Source: Nonomuraea harbinensis
GTDB taxonomy: Bacteria > Actinomycetota > Actinomycetes > Streptosporangiales > Streptosporangiaceae
DNA length: 64,000 nt
Assembly (NCBI RefSeq): GCF_019396385.1
Contig: NZ_JAHKRN010000001.1
Span: 124,001 to 188,000 of the forward strand
Direction of reading: 5' to 3'
Shown: piece after piece, positions 18,726-27,432 of the stretch
Position numbering within the stretch: the stretch's first letter is position 1
Layout of the letters: each line of letters opens with the position of its first letter
Notes under the pieces: model-generated
Database searches by the model: none
What the model was told of the DNA's origin: nothing
The model's input: the letters and a program-made list of their open reading frames with translations, nothing else
Made by a program: the position numbers and the translations under genes

Positions 18726-19565
18726 ATGGGAAAGCCCCGACAGATCACGGCGGCGGCGCTCGCCGTCGCCGGTCTCACGACGGCGGGCGCTCCGGCCCCC
18801 GCGTCCGCGGAACTCGCGGCGGCGGCGCCGTTCCGCGTCGACTACGAGAACGGGGCGCACCCCAAGGTGGGCCTCAACGAGTGCTGCAGCCACTCGATCA
18901 CGGTCGACGACCTGCCGAGGACCGGCGAGTACGCGGTACGCAGCGTGCTGAAGTACGGCGACCCGAAGGTCGCGGGCAGCACCCGCGCCGAGAGCCACAC
19001 CCTCCACGCCAAGGAGACCCACTTCCGCTCCGGCGACACCGTCTACTACGGGTTCAGCGTCTACCTCCTGAGCACCTGGCAGCGCGACTCCAGGGAAGAC
19101 ATCGTGTTCCAGTGGAAGCCCTGGAGCGACGCGTGCGAGACCGGCAAGTTCCCCAGCGCCTTCCTCAGCGTGCAGCCCTCCGGGAAATGGCGGCTCCGGG
19201 TCAACTCCGACGGCAACGCCTGCTCCACCCCCGAATCCGTCCGCAAGACCAGCTTCGACCTGGTCGACGTGAAGCCAGGGCAGTGGCACGACTTCGTCTT
19301 CAGGTTCACCTGGAGCCATGGCAGCCAGGGGAAGATCGACGGCTGGCACCAGACCCACAAGAACCCCGGATGGCGCAAGGTCCTGACCGCCGGCGGTCCC
19401 AACACCTTCAACGACGACAAGACCACCAGCGGCTATCTGAAGTGGGGCATCTACAAGCCCGCGTGGGCCTCCGGGAAGACCGACGTCGACAGCCGCACGA
19501 TCTTCCACGACAACATCGCGGTGGGCACGACCTTCAGCGAGGTCAACCCGGCGTCCAGCCGCTAG
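18726..19565 (+). CDS. secreted heparin-lyase/glucuronan-lyase-like polysaccharide lyase
   Basis: 279 aa. Start at 18726 (MGKPRQITAAALAVAG) with GGAGAGG upstream gives a proper signal peptide ending APASA; the longer frame would place the signal internally. The mature domain is a concanavalin-like jelly roll: AESHTLHAKETHFRSGDTVYYGFSVYL, VFQWKPW, KPGQWHDFVFRFTWS, GYLKWGIYKP, YHD/FHDNIAVG. This pattern is shared by the polysaccharide lyase 7/13/20-type fold, including fungal glucuronan lyase. Exact substrate uncertain; a uronate-containing glycan is likely. Confidence 0.75.
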   Translation: MGKPRQITAAALAVAGLTTAGAPAPASAELAAAAPFRVDYENGAHPKVGLNECCSHSITVDDLPRTGEYAVRSVLKYGDPKVAGSTRAESHTLHAKETHFRSGDTVYYGFSVYLLSTWQRDSREDIVFQWKPWSDACETGKFPSAFLSVQPSGKWRLRVNSDGNACSTPESVRKTSFDLVDVKPGQWHDFVFRFTWSHGSQGKIDGWHQTHKNPGWRKVLTAGGPNTFNDDKTTSGYLKWGIYKPAWASGKTDVDSRTIFHDNIAVGTTFSEVNPASSR

Positions 19566-19568
19566 CCG

Positions 19569-22500
19569 TCAGCGGGCGGCGCGGGCCAGCACCTCCTCCG
19601 TCGTCAGCGGCGCCCTCGGGTGGTGGCTCAGGCACATCGGCGCCCGCGCCTTCACGAAGGCGCTCCCCTCCAGCGCCACGTAGAACTCGCCCGAGCTCAA
19701 CCGGGCGATGTCCGGCGTCGAGCCGCCCTTGGCCCGCGCCATCTCCTTGGCCGCCTCGATGTGCACCGGCGCGTTCAGCAGGCCGAAGAACTGGGTGGCG
19801 GCGTTGCCGGGGATCTGGTTGTGCAGACCCTTGGGCGCCTGGGTGGCGAACACCAGGCCCAGACCGTACTTGCGGGCCTGCGACGCCAGCGCCAGCGTGC
19901 TGTGCGTGCAGGCCGTCACCCGCCCTCCGCCGGGGGCGAACGTCTGCGCCTCGTCCATCACGAACAGCCCGCCCAGCGGACGGTCGCCCGCCGGGTTCCT
20001 CCTGATCCAGGCGAACAGCGCCATCTGGAGCTGGCTGACGAAACTCTGCCGCTGCTCGTCGTTCGGCAGCCCGACGAAGCTGATCACCGAGACGCGCGCC
20101 CGCCTGCCCGGCGACGGCGTCAGCAGCACGCCGGGGTCCACCGGCTCGCCGCCACCGCCGAACAGCGGGTCGTTGTCCATCGCCGCCTGCAGCGACTGCG
20201 CCAGGTCGGCCGCCAGCCGGGGGGCGTCGGCCAGCTCGCTCACCCCGTCGGGCAGGTCGGCCAGCAGGGCGACGAACCCCTTGAGGCTCGACCCGCCCCC
20301 ACGGCCGTAGTGCTCCAGCGCCTTGCGCAGCACCGCCCGGCCCAGATCCGCCTTCTTCGTCCGCGTGTCCACCTTCACCCGGGGCGCGATCGACGCCACC
20401 GCCGACTCCACCGCCTCGGCGAACTCGTCGGGGTCACCGGCCACCCCCGCGAAGTCCGGCAGCGGCTGGAAGCTGAGCGGCCTGCCCGCCGCGCGCCTCG
20501 GCGTCCAGACCACCACCTCGGTCCCGGCCAGATAGTCGGCGGCCTTCCCCTCGTCCCCGTCGAGCCAGCCCTGCGGCCGCTCCGGCCACCGGTCGCCCAG
20601 CCTGGCCAGGTCGTTGTTCGGGTCGAGCACGATGGCCGACACGCCGTGCATGGCGCACTCCTCGACCAGCCGCCTGATCAGCACCGTCTTGCCCGAGCCG
20701 GAACCGGCGAAGATCGCCGCATGCTTCCGCAACGCCTCCAGCTGCACCCGGACGGGCTGCCCGCTCCCGACGGTCCTCCCCAGGCGGACGTGGGGGGTGT
20801 CCTCACGGGATGGCGAGGGCGCCAGGGGACCGTGGGATGAAGGGGACGCGTCCTCTCTCCGTACGGCGGCGTCATCGGACGGAGCAGGCCCGGGGCCCGT
20901 CGGACCTGTCGGCCTCTCCTGCTCTTCGGCACGCCCGACGGCGGGATCGCCGGTCCTCAGGCCGTCGTCCCGGGTCGCGGGCGGGACGGTCCGGACATCC
21001 GCCAGGGCCTCGGCCAGGAAGGTGACCGCGCGGGTGGGACGGCGGGAGGCCAGCCACGACGCCAGCCCCGGCGGGTTCTCCGCGCGCAGATGCCTGAGCG
21101 CCGCCAGGACGCGCAGGTCGGTGTCGGTGAAGGACAGGGTCCTTCCGCCCGCGCGCTCGAAGGCGGCGACCACCTCCCGCGTCCGCGCCCCCTTCGACCA
21201 GTCCTGCTTACGCAGCAGGAACAGCCGCCGCTTGGGCACCTCGGCGTCCAGACCGGCCGCCACCGACGCCTTGCGTATCCGGTTGAGCGCCGAGACCGCG
21301 TGCTCGGCGGTGATCGCCCGGAAGGCCCAGTGAGCCTCGTCCTCCGTCGTCTCGTCCAGCGTGAACCGCAGCCGCGCGTGCAGGGGCGGCTTGGCGCTGG
21401 GCGGCGGGTCGACGCTGAACGCCTGGCCGTCCTCGCCCTGTTCGGTGATCCACGCGGCCAACCCGGCCGCCAGCAGCGCGGGCATCAGCACGTCCTCGGT
21501 GGCGCCGTTCACGTCAGGGGCTTCCCCGGCGTCGCGGAGCGTGGCGAAGCGGGCGTCCAGCCCGGCGAGCGCCGCCGCCTCCGTGACGGCCGCGGTACGT
21601 GCGGGCTCCTCGACCGGAGGCTGCGGTCGCGCGGTGAGGCTGGTCAGCTCCGACACCTCGCCGCTGAGCAGGCATGCCCGTACGTGCTTGTCGATCGTGA
21701 TGAGCAACTGCCGCGCGGTGAACCCGGGCGCCTCGTCGAACGCCTCCGGCCGCACGGGCCAGGTCGGGTACGGCGGCTCGACCCCGGCCGCCCCGTACTG
21801 CACGCCGAACCGCTTGGCGACCAGCTCGCGCGCGGTCTCGGGGTCAGGGATGGTCATGAGCTGCACGGCCGTACGGAACCGGTCGCGGACCGTGTCGACC
21901 GCCATCCGCTCGACGAGCGTCCAGGTCTGGGGGATGCACGAGACGACCGTCATGGTGCGCCTGGTCACCTCGCGCAGCGCCATCAGGCCGCCGGCGATCC
22001 GCTCCAGGAGCAGCTTGTCGCCGTGGCCGTCATCCGTCGCGGTGTCGGTCGAGATCCTGGACTGGGCGATCAGCGGGTCGATCTGGTCCACCGCGATGAT
22101 CGTCGGGCCGGTGAGCGCCAGCAGGTGGGAGACGTCCCTGACGATCTCCTGCGGCGACTTGTTGATCGGCCGGATGCCCCAGCGGGCCCGGTCGCCGGTC
22201 TCGCCCTCCGGCATCGCGTACAGGAAAGCCTCGCCGAGGTCCTGCAGGGCCGGGTCGGGGGAGGCGTAGAGCACCAGCGCCCGCGCGGTGTCCTGACACT
22301 CGCGCCCGACCTTCTCGTCCATCGCCCGCAGCGCGTGGACGAACGCGTCGAGCTCCTCCCTGGACAGGGTCTTCTTGCCGGTCACGGCCCTGCGGGCCAT
22401 CCGGGACAGGTCGGCGCGCGCGGCCAGTCGTGACAGGAACGCCCTGAGCTGCGTCTCACCGCCCTCGCCCGGCCGGGAGAAGCTGTCGAGGAGCGACACC

Positions 22501-22811
22501 ATGACGCTCTCCCAGAACTCCTTGGCGTCCAGCAGCCCGACCAGCACGAAGTAACCGCCCTGGCGCTGGGTCACCTCGCGCAGCCAGCCGAGCAGGTGGG
22601 TCTTGCCGGTGCCGCGCTGGCCCTGCAGGACCACGCCGATCGGGCTCGTCTCCCGCTGGCCGCCGGCCTCAGCCAGGCCGTCGAGCAGGATCTTCGCCGA
22701 GTGCCCGTGCAGCCCTTCGACGTGGAACGCCGAGGGCCGCCAGACGTCGTCGGCGCCCTCGGTGTAGTTGAAGCTGAGCGCGGTGAGCGCCTCGGTGCCG
22801 GGCCCTGTCAT
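19569..22811 (-). CDS. dual-ATPase protein: N-terminal AAA/STAND-like plus C-terminal HerA/FtsK-like domain
   Basis: 1080 aa. ATG at 22811 overlaps the stop of the winged-helix gene (ATGA). N-terminal ATPase: Walker A GQRGTGKT (64-71), Walker B TIIAVDQID, arginine-rich helix VRDRFRTAVQLM. A middle region of about 250 residues is unrecognised and contains an acidic, Pro-rich linker. C-terminal ATPase: Walker A AGSGSGKT (about 701-708), LDPNNDLARLGDRW, Walker B GLFVMDEAQTF (about 948-958), TQAPKGLHNQIPGNAATQFFG, typical of HerA/VirB4-like DNA pumps. Predicted cytosolic DNA translocase. Together with a DUF559 nuclease and a winged-helix protein it looks like a DNA-processing or anti-phage module; that role is inference. 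Confidence 0.85.
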   Translation of the reverse strand: MTGPGTEALTALSFNYTEGADDVWRPSAFHVEGLHGHSAKILLDGLAEAGGQRETSPIGVVLQGQRGTGKTHLLGWLREVTQRQGGYFVLVGLLDAKEFWESVMVSLLDSFSRPGEGGETQLRAFLSRLAARADLSRMARRAVTGKKTLSREELDAFVHALRAMDEKVGRECQDTARALVLYASPDPALQDLGEAFLYAMPEGETGDRARWGIRPINKSPQEIVRDVSHLLALTGPTIIAVDQIDPLIAQSRISTDTATDDGHGDKLLLERIAGGLMALREVTRRTMTVVSCIPQTWTLVERMAVDTVRDRFRTAVQLMTIPDPETARELVAKRFGVQYGAAGVEPPYPTWPVRPEAFDEAPGFTARQLLITIDKHVRACLLSGEVSELTSLTARPQPPVEEPARTAAVTEAAALAGLDARFATLRDAGEAPDVNGATEDVLMPALLAAGLAAWITEQGEDGQAFSVDPPPSAKPPLHARLRFTLDETTEDEAHWAFRAITAEHAVSALNRIRKASVAAGLDAEVPKRRLFLLRKQDWSKGARTREVVAAFERAGGRTLSFTDTDLRVLAALRHLRAENPPGLASWLASRRPTRAVTFLAEALADVRTVPPATRDDGLRTGDPAVGRAEEQERPTGPTGPGPAPSDDAAVRREDASPSSHGPLAPSPSREDTPHVRLGRTVGSGQPVRVQLEALRKHAAIFAGSGSGKTVLIRRLVEECAMHGVSAIVLDPNNDLARLGDRWPERPQGWLDGDEGKAADYLAGTEVVVWTPRRAAGRPLSFQPLPDFAGVAGDPDEFAEAVESAVASIAPRVKVDTRTKKADLGRAVLRKALEHYGRGGGSSLKGFVALLADLPDGVSELADAPRLAADLAQSLQAAMDNDPLFGGGGEPVDPGVLLTPSPGRRARVSVISFVGLPNDEQRQSFVSQLQMALFAWIRRNPAGDRPLGGLFVMDEAQTFAPGGGRVTACTHSTLALASQARKYGLGLVFATQAPKGLHNQIPGNAATQFFGLLNAPVHIEAAKEMARAKGGSTPDIARLSSGEFYVALEGSAFVKARAPMCLSHHPRAPLTTEEVLARAAR

Positions 22812-23479
22812 GCTTCCCCGATCCACAGCAGGTGCTTCTCCTGACCCCCGATGATCACCCCGGCTTCCCGGTCCGCGGGCGTGAGGATCTTCTGGTTGGA
22901 CTCGGGGACGATGTTCACGTCCGGCAGCCGTTCCAGCCGGACGAGCGCGGCGTCGACCTCGTCCCTGGGCGCGTCGCCGAGCAGGGGACGCAGCCGGGCC
23001 AGCCCCACCCAGGAGCCGGGCCGGGGAGCCAACCGCGCGTACGCGGCGCGGATCCGCGCGTCCAGGTCTCCCGGTAGCAGCCCGACCGGCTCGTCCACCG
23101 GGGCCTCCTCTCCAGACGGAGCGGTTTCCAGGGGCGTGGACACGTCGGCCAGTCGCAAGCCGGAACGGTCCATGTACTTCCGCAGCCAGCCCTGCAGGCC
23201 ACGGGCGATCACCTTCGGCGAGCCGGTCATCGCGGGAAGCGCTCCGGCGCGCAGATCCTCCTCAAGGCGAGCCCAGCCGCTGTCGGTGAGCATGTGCACG
23301 TACGTCCGGCCCTGCCGCCAACTGTCGACCAGCTTCAGCTCGTTGAGCTTGAGACGTCTCTTGCCGTCGATGGTCAGGCCGTGCCGCTCCTTGAGGTCGG
23401 GGTTGGAGATCTCGGCGTTCTCCTCGGCCAGCGCCATCAGCGCGGCGAATTCAGGGAGCGACAGCTTTCGCTCTGACAT
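22808..23479 (-). CDS. winged-helix DNA-binding-like protein of the ATPase/nuclease module
   Basis: 223 aa. N-terminal half reads as a winged helix (LSLPEFAALMALAEENAEISNPDLKERHGLTI, KRRLKLNELKLVDSW, YVHMLTDSGWARL), followed by a middle helix-rich part with Pro/Glu linker and a C-terminal domain ending ADREAGVIIGGQEKHLLWIGEA. No enzyme motif seen. Ribosome site AAGAAGGATG. It is 3 bp after the nuclease gene and overlaps the ATPase gene by 4 bp, so all three are translationally coupled, probably giving a complex. Confidence 0.7.
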   Translation of the reverse strand: MSERKLSLPEFAALMALAEENAEISNPDLKERHGLTIDGKRRLKLNELKLVDSWRQGRTYVHMLTDSGWARLEEDLRAGALPAMTGSPKVIARGLQGWLRKYMDRSGLRLADVSTPLETAPSGEEAPVDEPVGLLPGDLDARIRAAYARLAPRPGSWVGLARLRPLLGDAPRDEVDAALVRLERLPDVNIVPESNQKILTPADREAGVIIGGQEKHLLWIGEA

Positions 23480-23482
23480 GTT

Positions 23483-24532
23483 TCATCCTTCTTGAGAGAC
23501 TCGACGGTTCCGCAGGAAAAGCTCGATGTGACGGACCACGGCCTGGGGATCGGTCAGCACCTGGACATCGGTGAACCGGAGCACGGCGTAACCGGCGATC
23601 TGCAGGCGCACATCACGGGCGCGGTCGGTGGTGAACTTGTCCAGCTCACGGTGATCCGGCCCGTCCAGCTCGACGACGCACCACTCGTCCTGCCACACCA
23701 GGTCGGCCCGTACCGGAGAGGCCAGGGCGCCGGGGTGGATCGTCTGGTTCCAGGCCCGGCCGGCGGCCCACGCGCACCCGCTCAGCGCGGCCTCCAGCGC
23801 GTGCTCCGCGGCGCTCGCCGGGTGCGGGCGGCCGGCGACGGGCGGGTGGCCGGTCCTGCCCGGGGTGATCTGCTGTTCGGGACGGGAGGCGGCCTGGCTC
23901 GGCGCTTCCGCGACGAGGACGGTCTCCACCCGGTCCACGGCGGGGAGCGGTCCCGAGAGCCAGATGCCCAGCCCGGCGCGGTGCGCCAGCCACTCGCCCG
24001 CTGCGACCAGGGCTTCCTGACCGGCGGGCGACAGCCCTTCCGGCACGTCAACCAGGAGCGCCGCGCCGGGCCTGGAGAAGGCGGCGGCCAGCGCCCTGGC
24101 CAGCCCCGCGGCCCGCACCTCCGGCGGGAACCCGCTGGGCCGGATCTCGGGGGAGAGGCTGGCCCGCAGGTCCGGGAGCCGGCCGGGGCGGGCGCGCAGG
24201 GCGCGTGCCGCCAGCTCGGCGAGGAACGGTCCGAAGTGGGCGCTGGTGGCGGCGGTGCGGAGGGCGAGGGTGCGTACGGCGGCCAGGCCCGCCCCGCCGG
24301 GCCCGTCGATGCCCTCGGCGTCCGGCAGCCAGGCGGGGAAGAGGCCGAGCACCGTGGCGTCCAGCTCGTCCAATATCGCGGAGGCCAGCGCCTTCGGGGA
24401 GCGCGCCTCCCGGGCGGTGCAGGTGAGGATCGCGGGGGCCTCGCGGGGCAGCGAGTCGACGGCGAGCGGCAGCGGGCCGGCGCCCTCCAGGCGCACGACC
24501 TTGCCGGTCGGTAACGCAGCCCAGGACCGCAC
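23483..24532 (-). CDS. protein with C-terminal DUF559/Vsr-like endonuclease domain
   Basis: 349 aa, GTG start. Residues 1-250 are Ala/Leu-rich without a recognised domain and lack a P-loop, though they read like a degenerate ATPase-like fold. The last 80 residues are a DUF559 (PD-(D/E)xK, Vsr-like) nuclease: VRADLVWQDEWCVVELDGPDHRE with the D...ExD core, then RARDVRLQIAGYAVLRFTDVQVLTDPQAVVRHI. First gene of the minus-strand module with its own promoter. Probable role: DNA cleavage directed by the partner ATPase. Confidence 0.75.
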   Translation of the reverse strand: MRSWAALPTGKVVRLEGAGPLPLAVDSLPREAPAILTCTAREARSPKALASAILDELDATVLGLFPAWLPDAEGIDGPGGAGLAAVRTLALRTAATSAHFGPFLAELAARALRARPGRLPDLRASLSPEIRPSGFPPEVRAAGLARALAAAFSRPGAALLVDVPEGLSPAGQEALVAAGEWLAHRAGLGIWLSGPLPAVDRVETVLVAEAPSQAASRPEQQITPGRTGHPPVAGRPHPASAAEHALEAALSGCAWAAGRAWNQTIHPGALASPVRADLVWQDEWCVVELDGPDHRELDKFTTDRARDVRLQIAGYAVLRFTDVQVLTDPQAVVRHIELFLRNRRVSQEG

Positions 24533-24575
24533 CGCTCGCCCCCGTCGTCAGCCGGACTCGGACAGTGGTGGCGAC

Positions 24576-24603
24576 GTTATACGCCACCCCGCGCGGCTGT
24601 CAC
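24576..24603 (-). promoter_or_regulatory. promoter of the nuclease-wHTH-ATPase operon
   Basis: Minus strand GTGACA (24603-24598), 16-bp spacer, TATAAC (24581-24576). One of the best -10 hexamers in the window; it overlaps the end of the upstream dioxygenase gene. Confidence 0.55.
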
Positions 24604-25388
24604 CCGCTATCGCCGTCCGGGTCCGCGGCGAGCACGATCGCGCCCACATAGCCGTCGCCGTCGGGGGTGACCTTCATGAGCATCTCGTCCCGGAAGATGC
24701 CGTCGCCGTCGTTGCGGGTGTCCCGCTCGCCCCGGGCCGCGTACGGCCGCCCCGCCAGGACGCGGTCGTTGAGCGCCTCGTCGAACATCATCTGCGTGGT
24801 CAGCACCCGGGCGTCGCTGACGTGCACCATCGCGTGGATGTGCACGCAGCGGCCCCGGTACCAGCCGGGCCAGATGGTGGTGAACTCGACGACGCCGTCG
24901 GCGTTCGTGACCTGGGCGCCGCGCAGGTAGCGCTCGTCGTCCTGCGGGTCGAGGTCGGGCGACGAGGCCGAGAGCGCGCCGCCGCCTCGGGACATCGCCT
25001 CGGCGCCCGAGTAGAGGCCGCCCGCGTCGCAGTGCCAGATCTCCACCACCGCGTCCTTGATCGGCCGGCAGCTCCCGCTGTCCTGCACCTTGACGGCCAC
25101 CCGGAGCCGGACGCCCTCCCGGTCCTCACGGATGTCGGCGCGGACCTTGTCGGCGTCGAAGTAGTACGGCCCCGCGGTGGTCGCGGGGGTCAGCGTGCAG
25201 GTGTTCGCGCCGTCGAAGAGCGAGGTGAGGTCCTGGGCGGTGGTCGCCTGAGGGGTGACGGACTCGCCGGTGGAGGTGGTGACCGGCTGCCCCGTGCACG
25301 CGGCGATCAGCCCGCCGAGCCCGAGAGAGCCGATGCCCGCGATCATCCGCCGCCTGCTGACGCGCTGCCCTTCGTGATCGTGTCCCAT
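24600..25388 (-). CDS. Tat-exported lipoprotein intradiol ring-cleavage dioxygenase
   Basis: 262 aa. N-terminus SRRRMIAGIGSLGLGGLIAAC combines a twin-arginine signal with a lipobox. The catalytic domain shows the four Fe ligands in order: Tyr in TAGPYYFD, Tyr in PGWYRGRCVHIH and both His of HIH. Family cleaves catechol-type rings between the hydroxyls; extracellular lipoprotein members of actinomycetes are thought to act on lignin-derived or humic aromatics outside the cell. It sits between two conflict-like modules without sharing an operon with either. Confidence 0.88.
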   Translation of the reverse strand: MGHDHEGQRVSRRRMIAGIGSLGLGGLIAACTGQPVTTSTGESVTPQATTAQDLTSLFDGANTCTLTPATTAGPYYFDADKVRADIREDREGVRLRVAVKVQDSGSCRPIKDAVVEIWHCDAGGLYSGAEAMSRGGGALSASSPDLDPQDDERYLRGAQVTNADGVVEFTTIWPGWYRGRCVHIHAMVHVSDARVLTTQMMFDEALNDRVLAGRPYAARGERDTRNDGDGIFRDEMLMKVTPDGDGYVGAIVLAADPDGDSG

Positions 25389-25528
25389 ATCGCTCCCTTC
25401 GATGGGGTTTCGACGTTAGGTGAGTCACATGAAGGTCTGCTGAGAGAGATCCACCGGTCTTTGTCGGTGAGGTTCGCTACATTCCGGTTCCGTTGATCAT
25501 TGCCGAGCCCGGCTGGAGGTCGTTGACC

Positions 25529-26026
25529 GTGCCCGCTGACCCGACCGTGTGGGACCAGAGCAGCGTGACGTGCGTGGTGCCGCCCGTCCAGCCGCGCAAG
25601 CTGGCCAAGGTGCCGTTCGTCGAGCTGGCCGACGGCAGGCTGCAGGGGGTGGTGTCGAGCGGTTCCGACATCGCTCGCGTGTACGTCTCCTCGATCGCCG
25701 CCGGATCCCACGACTTCAACTGCAGCACCAACAACAACCGCCCGTGCGGCGGTCTCTACGGCTCGCTCTGCAAGCACCTGCGGTCGCTGGTGGACGAGGC
25801 GGTCGTGCAGTACGGAGCGGAGCGGGTCGCCCGATACCTCCGGGTCGAGGGGGCCGAGACCGTGGCGTCCGGGGCCGACCTGGCGGCCAGGCTGGGCGGG
25901 CAGCAGGAGTCGCAGCCGGCGGCCGTGGTGTTCAGCCGGTTCCTGCGCCACCTGGGCTACCTGGAGCTGCCGGTCACCACGGCGCCGCTCGCGGAGATGC
26001 ACTGGTTCCCCGGGACGGTGCGCTGA
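25529..26026 (+). CDS. SWIM-zinc-finger-like protein, first gene of the VWA/MoxR/DUF5682 module
   Basis: 165 aa from GTG 25529, which has GGAGGT at 25515-25520; a TTG at 25493 would add 12 residues without a ribosome site. Putative zinc ligands Cys65, Cys73, Cys81 and His83 lie in DFNCSTNNNRPCGGLYGSLCKHL: the CxH half of a SWIM finger is intact, but the CxC half is replaced by C-x7-C. In related clusters a SWIM protein heads the operon. Function unknown, probably nucleic acid or protein binding. TGATG overlap with the next gene. Confidence 0.65.
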   Translation: MPADPTVWDQSSVTCVVPPVQPRKLAKVPFVELADGRLQGVVSSGSDIARVYVSSIAAGSHDFNCSTNNNRPCGGLYGSLCKHLRSLVDEAVVQYGAERVARYLRVEGAETVASGADLAARLGGQQESQPAAVVFSRFLRHLGYLELPVTTAPLAEMHWFPGTVR

Positions 26027-27432
26027 TGCTCGGGATGCAGCTGAACGACCTGGTCGGCGGGCTGCCCGACGGCCTCGCCGAGGCGCTGGAGCTGGTCGAC
26101 GGCTTCGACGACGCGCTGTCCCACGGCTTCGGCCGGGTGGGCGAGCAGCGGGCCGCGGCGATCGCCGCGCTGGCCGGAGCGGTGGCGGCGACGCCGCTGG
26201 GCGACCGGGTGGCGGAGGCGGCCGCGAAGGTGCCGGCCGGATCGGTGAGCGGCGAGCACCTGACGGCCCTGGCCGCCGCGCGGTCCGCCCTCCTGGGCGC
26301 CGCCCACGACGCCCTCCTGACCCGGCTGGACGAGTCGCTGGGCAGGACGAGGTCTCCCTCCGGCCCGCCCGCCACCGGCGACTCGTCCGTACCGGGAAAT
26401 CTGCTCGTCGGGTGCCGGTCGTGGCTGTACGAGCTGGCCATCACCGGGTGGCGGGGAGTGGGGCACGATCTGGCCGCCGCCGGTGACCAGGCCATCGAGG
26501 CCGTGCTCGCGGAGCCGGGGGCGCGCCGGCTGGCGGTGCTGCTCGACGGGCTGGCCGCCGAGCTGCGTGACTCGTCGCCGGTGTCCACGATGGAACGGCT
26601 GCCCTTACGGCGCTGGGCCGACCTGTGGACGCGGGCCACGCTGCTGGCCGAGCCCGGCTGGCCGGGGTCGGGGGAGGGCGCCGAGACGGTGTCGGGGCGG
26701 TTGCTGCCGCTCGGGGCGGACGTGCACGAGCACGGCACCGCCGTCCAGGTGCAGGTGCACGCGGTGCTGGAGCCCGCCGGCGGCGGGACGTCCCGGCTGG
26801 TACGGGTGAGCGTCGCCGCGGGCAAGGTCGACACCATCACCGGGCCGGCCGTGTGGGGGTTGTTCCAGGCGTATCCGGTGCTGCTGGCGACGCTGGCCAA
26901 GCATCTGGCCGCGGAGATCGACGGCATGCCGTTGCTTCCCGGCGGCGACCTGGTCTGGCAGGAGGAGAAGGCCACCGCGGCCGAGCTCACCGACCCGTTC
27001 GCCACCGCCCGGGTGCTGCTCGCGGGCGCGGTGGCCGGGGAGACCCCGCCGCTGGACCGTCACCCGGCGCGCGTCGCGGAGCCGGTCCTGGTGGAGGGAT
27101 ACAAGGCGGCCAAGGCCGGCGGCGGGGTCACGCTCACGCTCGACGGCGCCACCTTGCCGTTCGCCACCGGGCGGCTGCCGGGGTGCGGGCCGCTCACTCC
27201 CGAGCTGCTCGCCGCCTCCACCGCTTGCGTCGGGCTGCTGCGCTGGGACGCCGGGGGGTGGCTGCTGCAGCCGCTCGCCGTCCAGGCCACGGTCAAGAAG
27301 AAGCCGGTCGCCGCGCACAACGGCGACTGGGCGCTGGGCACCACCGACCCCAAGGCGGCCAAGGCGCTGGCCAAGACGGGCGACCCGGTCGGCGTGCTCC
27401 GCGAACGAGCGGGACGGCTGCTGCGCAAATGA
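26026..27432 (+). CDS. unrecognised protein conserved in position within the VWA/MoxR module
   Basis: 468 aa; ATG at 26026 shares a base with the previous stop. Ala/Leu-rich helical N-terminus (ELVDGFDDALSHGFGRVGEQ), a middle WLYELAITGWRGVGHDL, a beta-rich stretch with WQEEKATAAELTDPFATARVLLAG, and a C-terminal Lys-rich tail KAAKALAKTGDPVGVLRERAGRLLRK. No transmembrane segment or known catalytic motif. I do not recognise the family; its tight coupling on both sides implies it works with the SWIM and VWA proteins. Confidence 0.7.
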   Translation: MLGMQLNDLVGGLPDGLAEALELVDGFDDALSHGFGRVGEQRAAAIAALAGAVAATPLGDRVAEAAAKVPAGSVSGEHLTALAAARSALLGAAHDALLTRLDESLGRTRSPSGPPATGDSSVPGNLLVGCRSWLYELAITGWRGVGHDLAAAGDQAIEAVLAEPGARRLAVLLDGLAAELRDSSPVSTMERLPLRRWADLWTRATLLAEPGWPGSGEGAETVSGRLLPLGADVHEHGTAVQVQVHAVLEPAGGGTSRLVRVSVAAGKVDTITGPAVWGLFQAYPVLLATLAKHLAAEIDGMPLLPGGDLVWQEEKATAAELTDPFATARVLLAGAVAGETPPLDRHPARVAEPVLVEGYKAAKAGGGVTLTLDGATLPFATGRLPGCGPLTPELLAASTACVGLLRWDAGGWLLQPLAVQATVKKKPVAAHNGDWALGTTDPKAAKALAKTGDPVGVLRERAGRLLRK

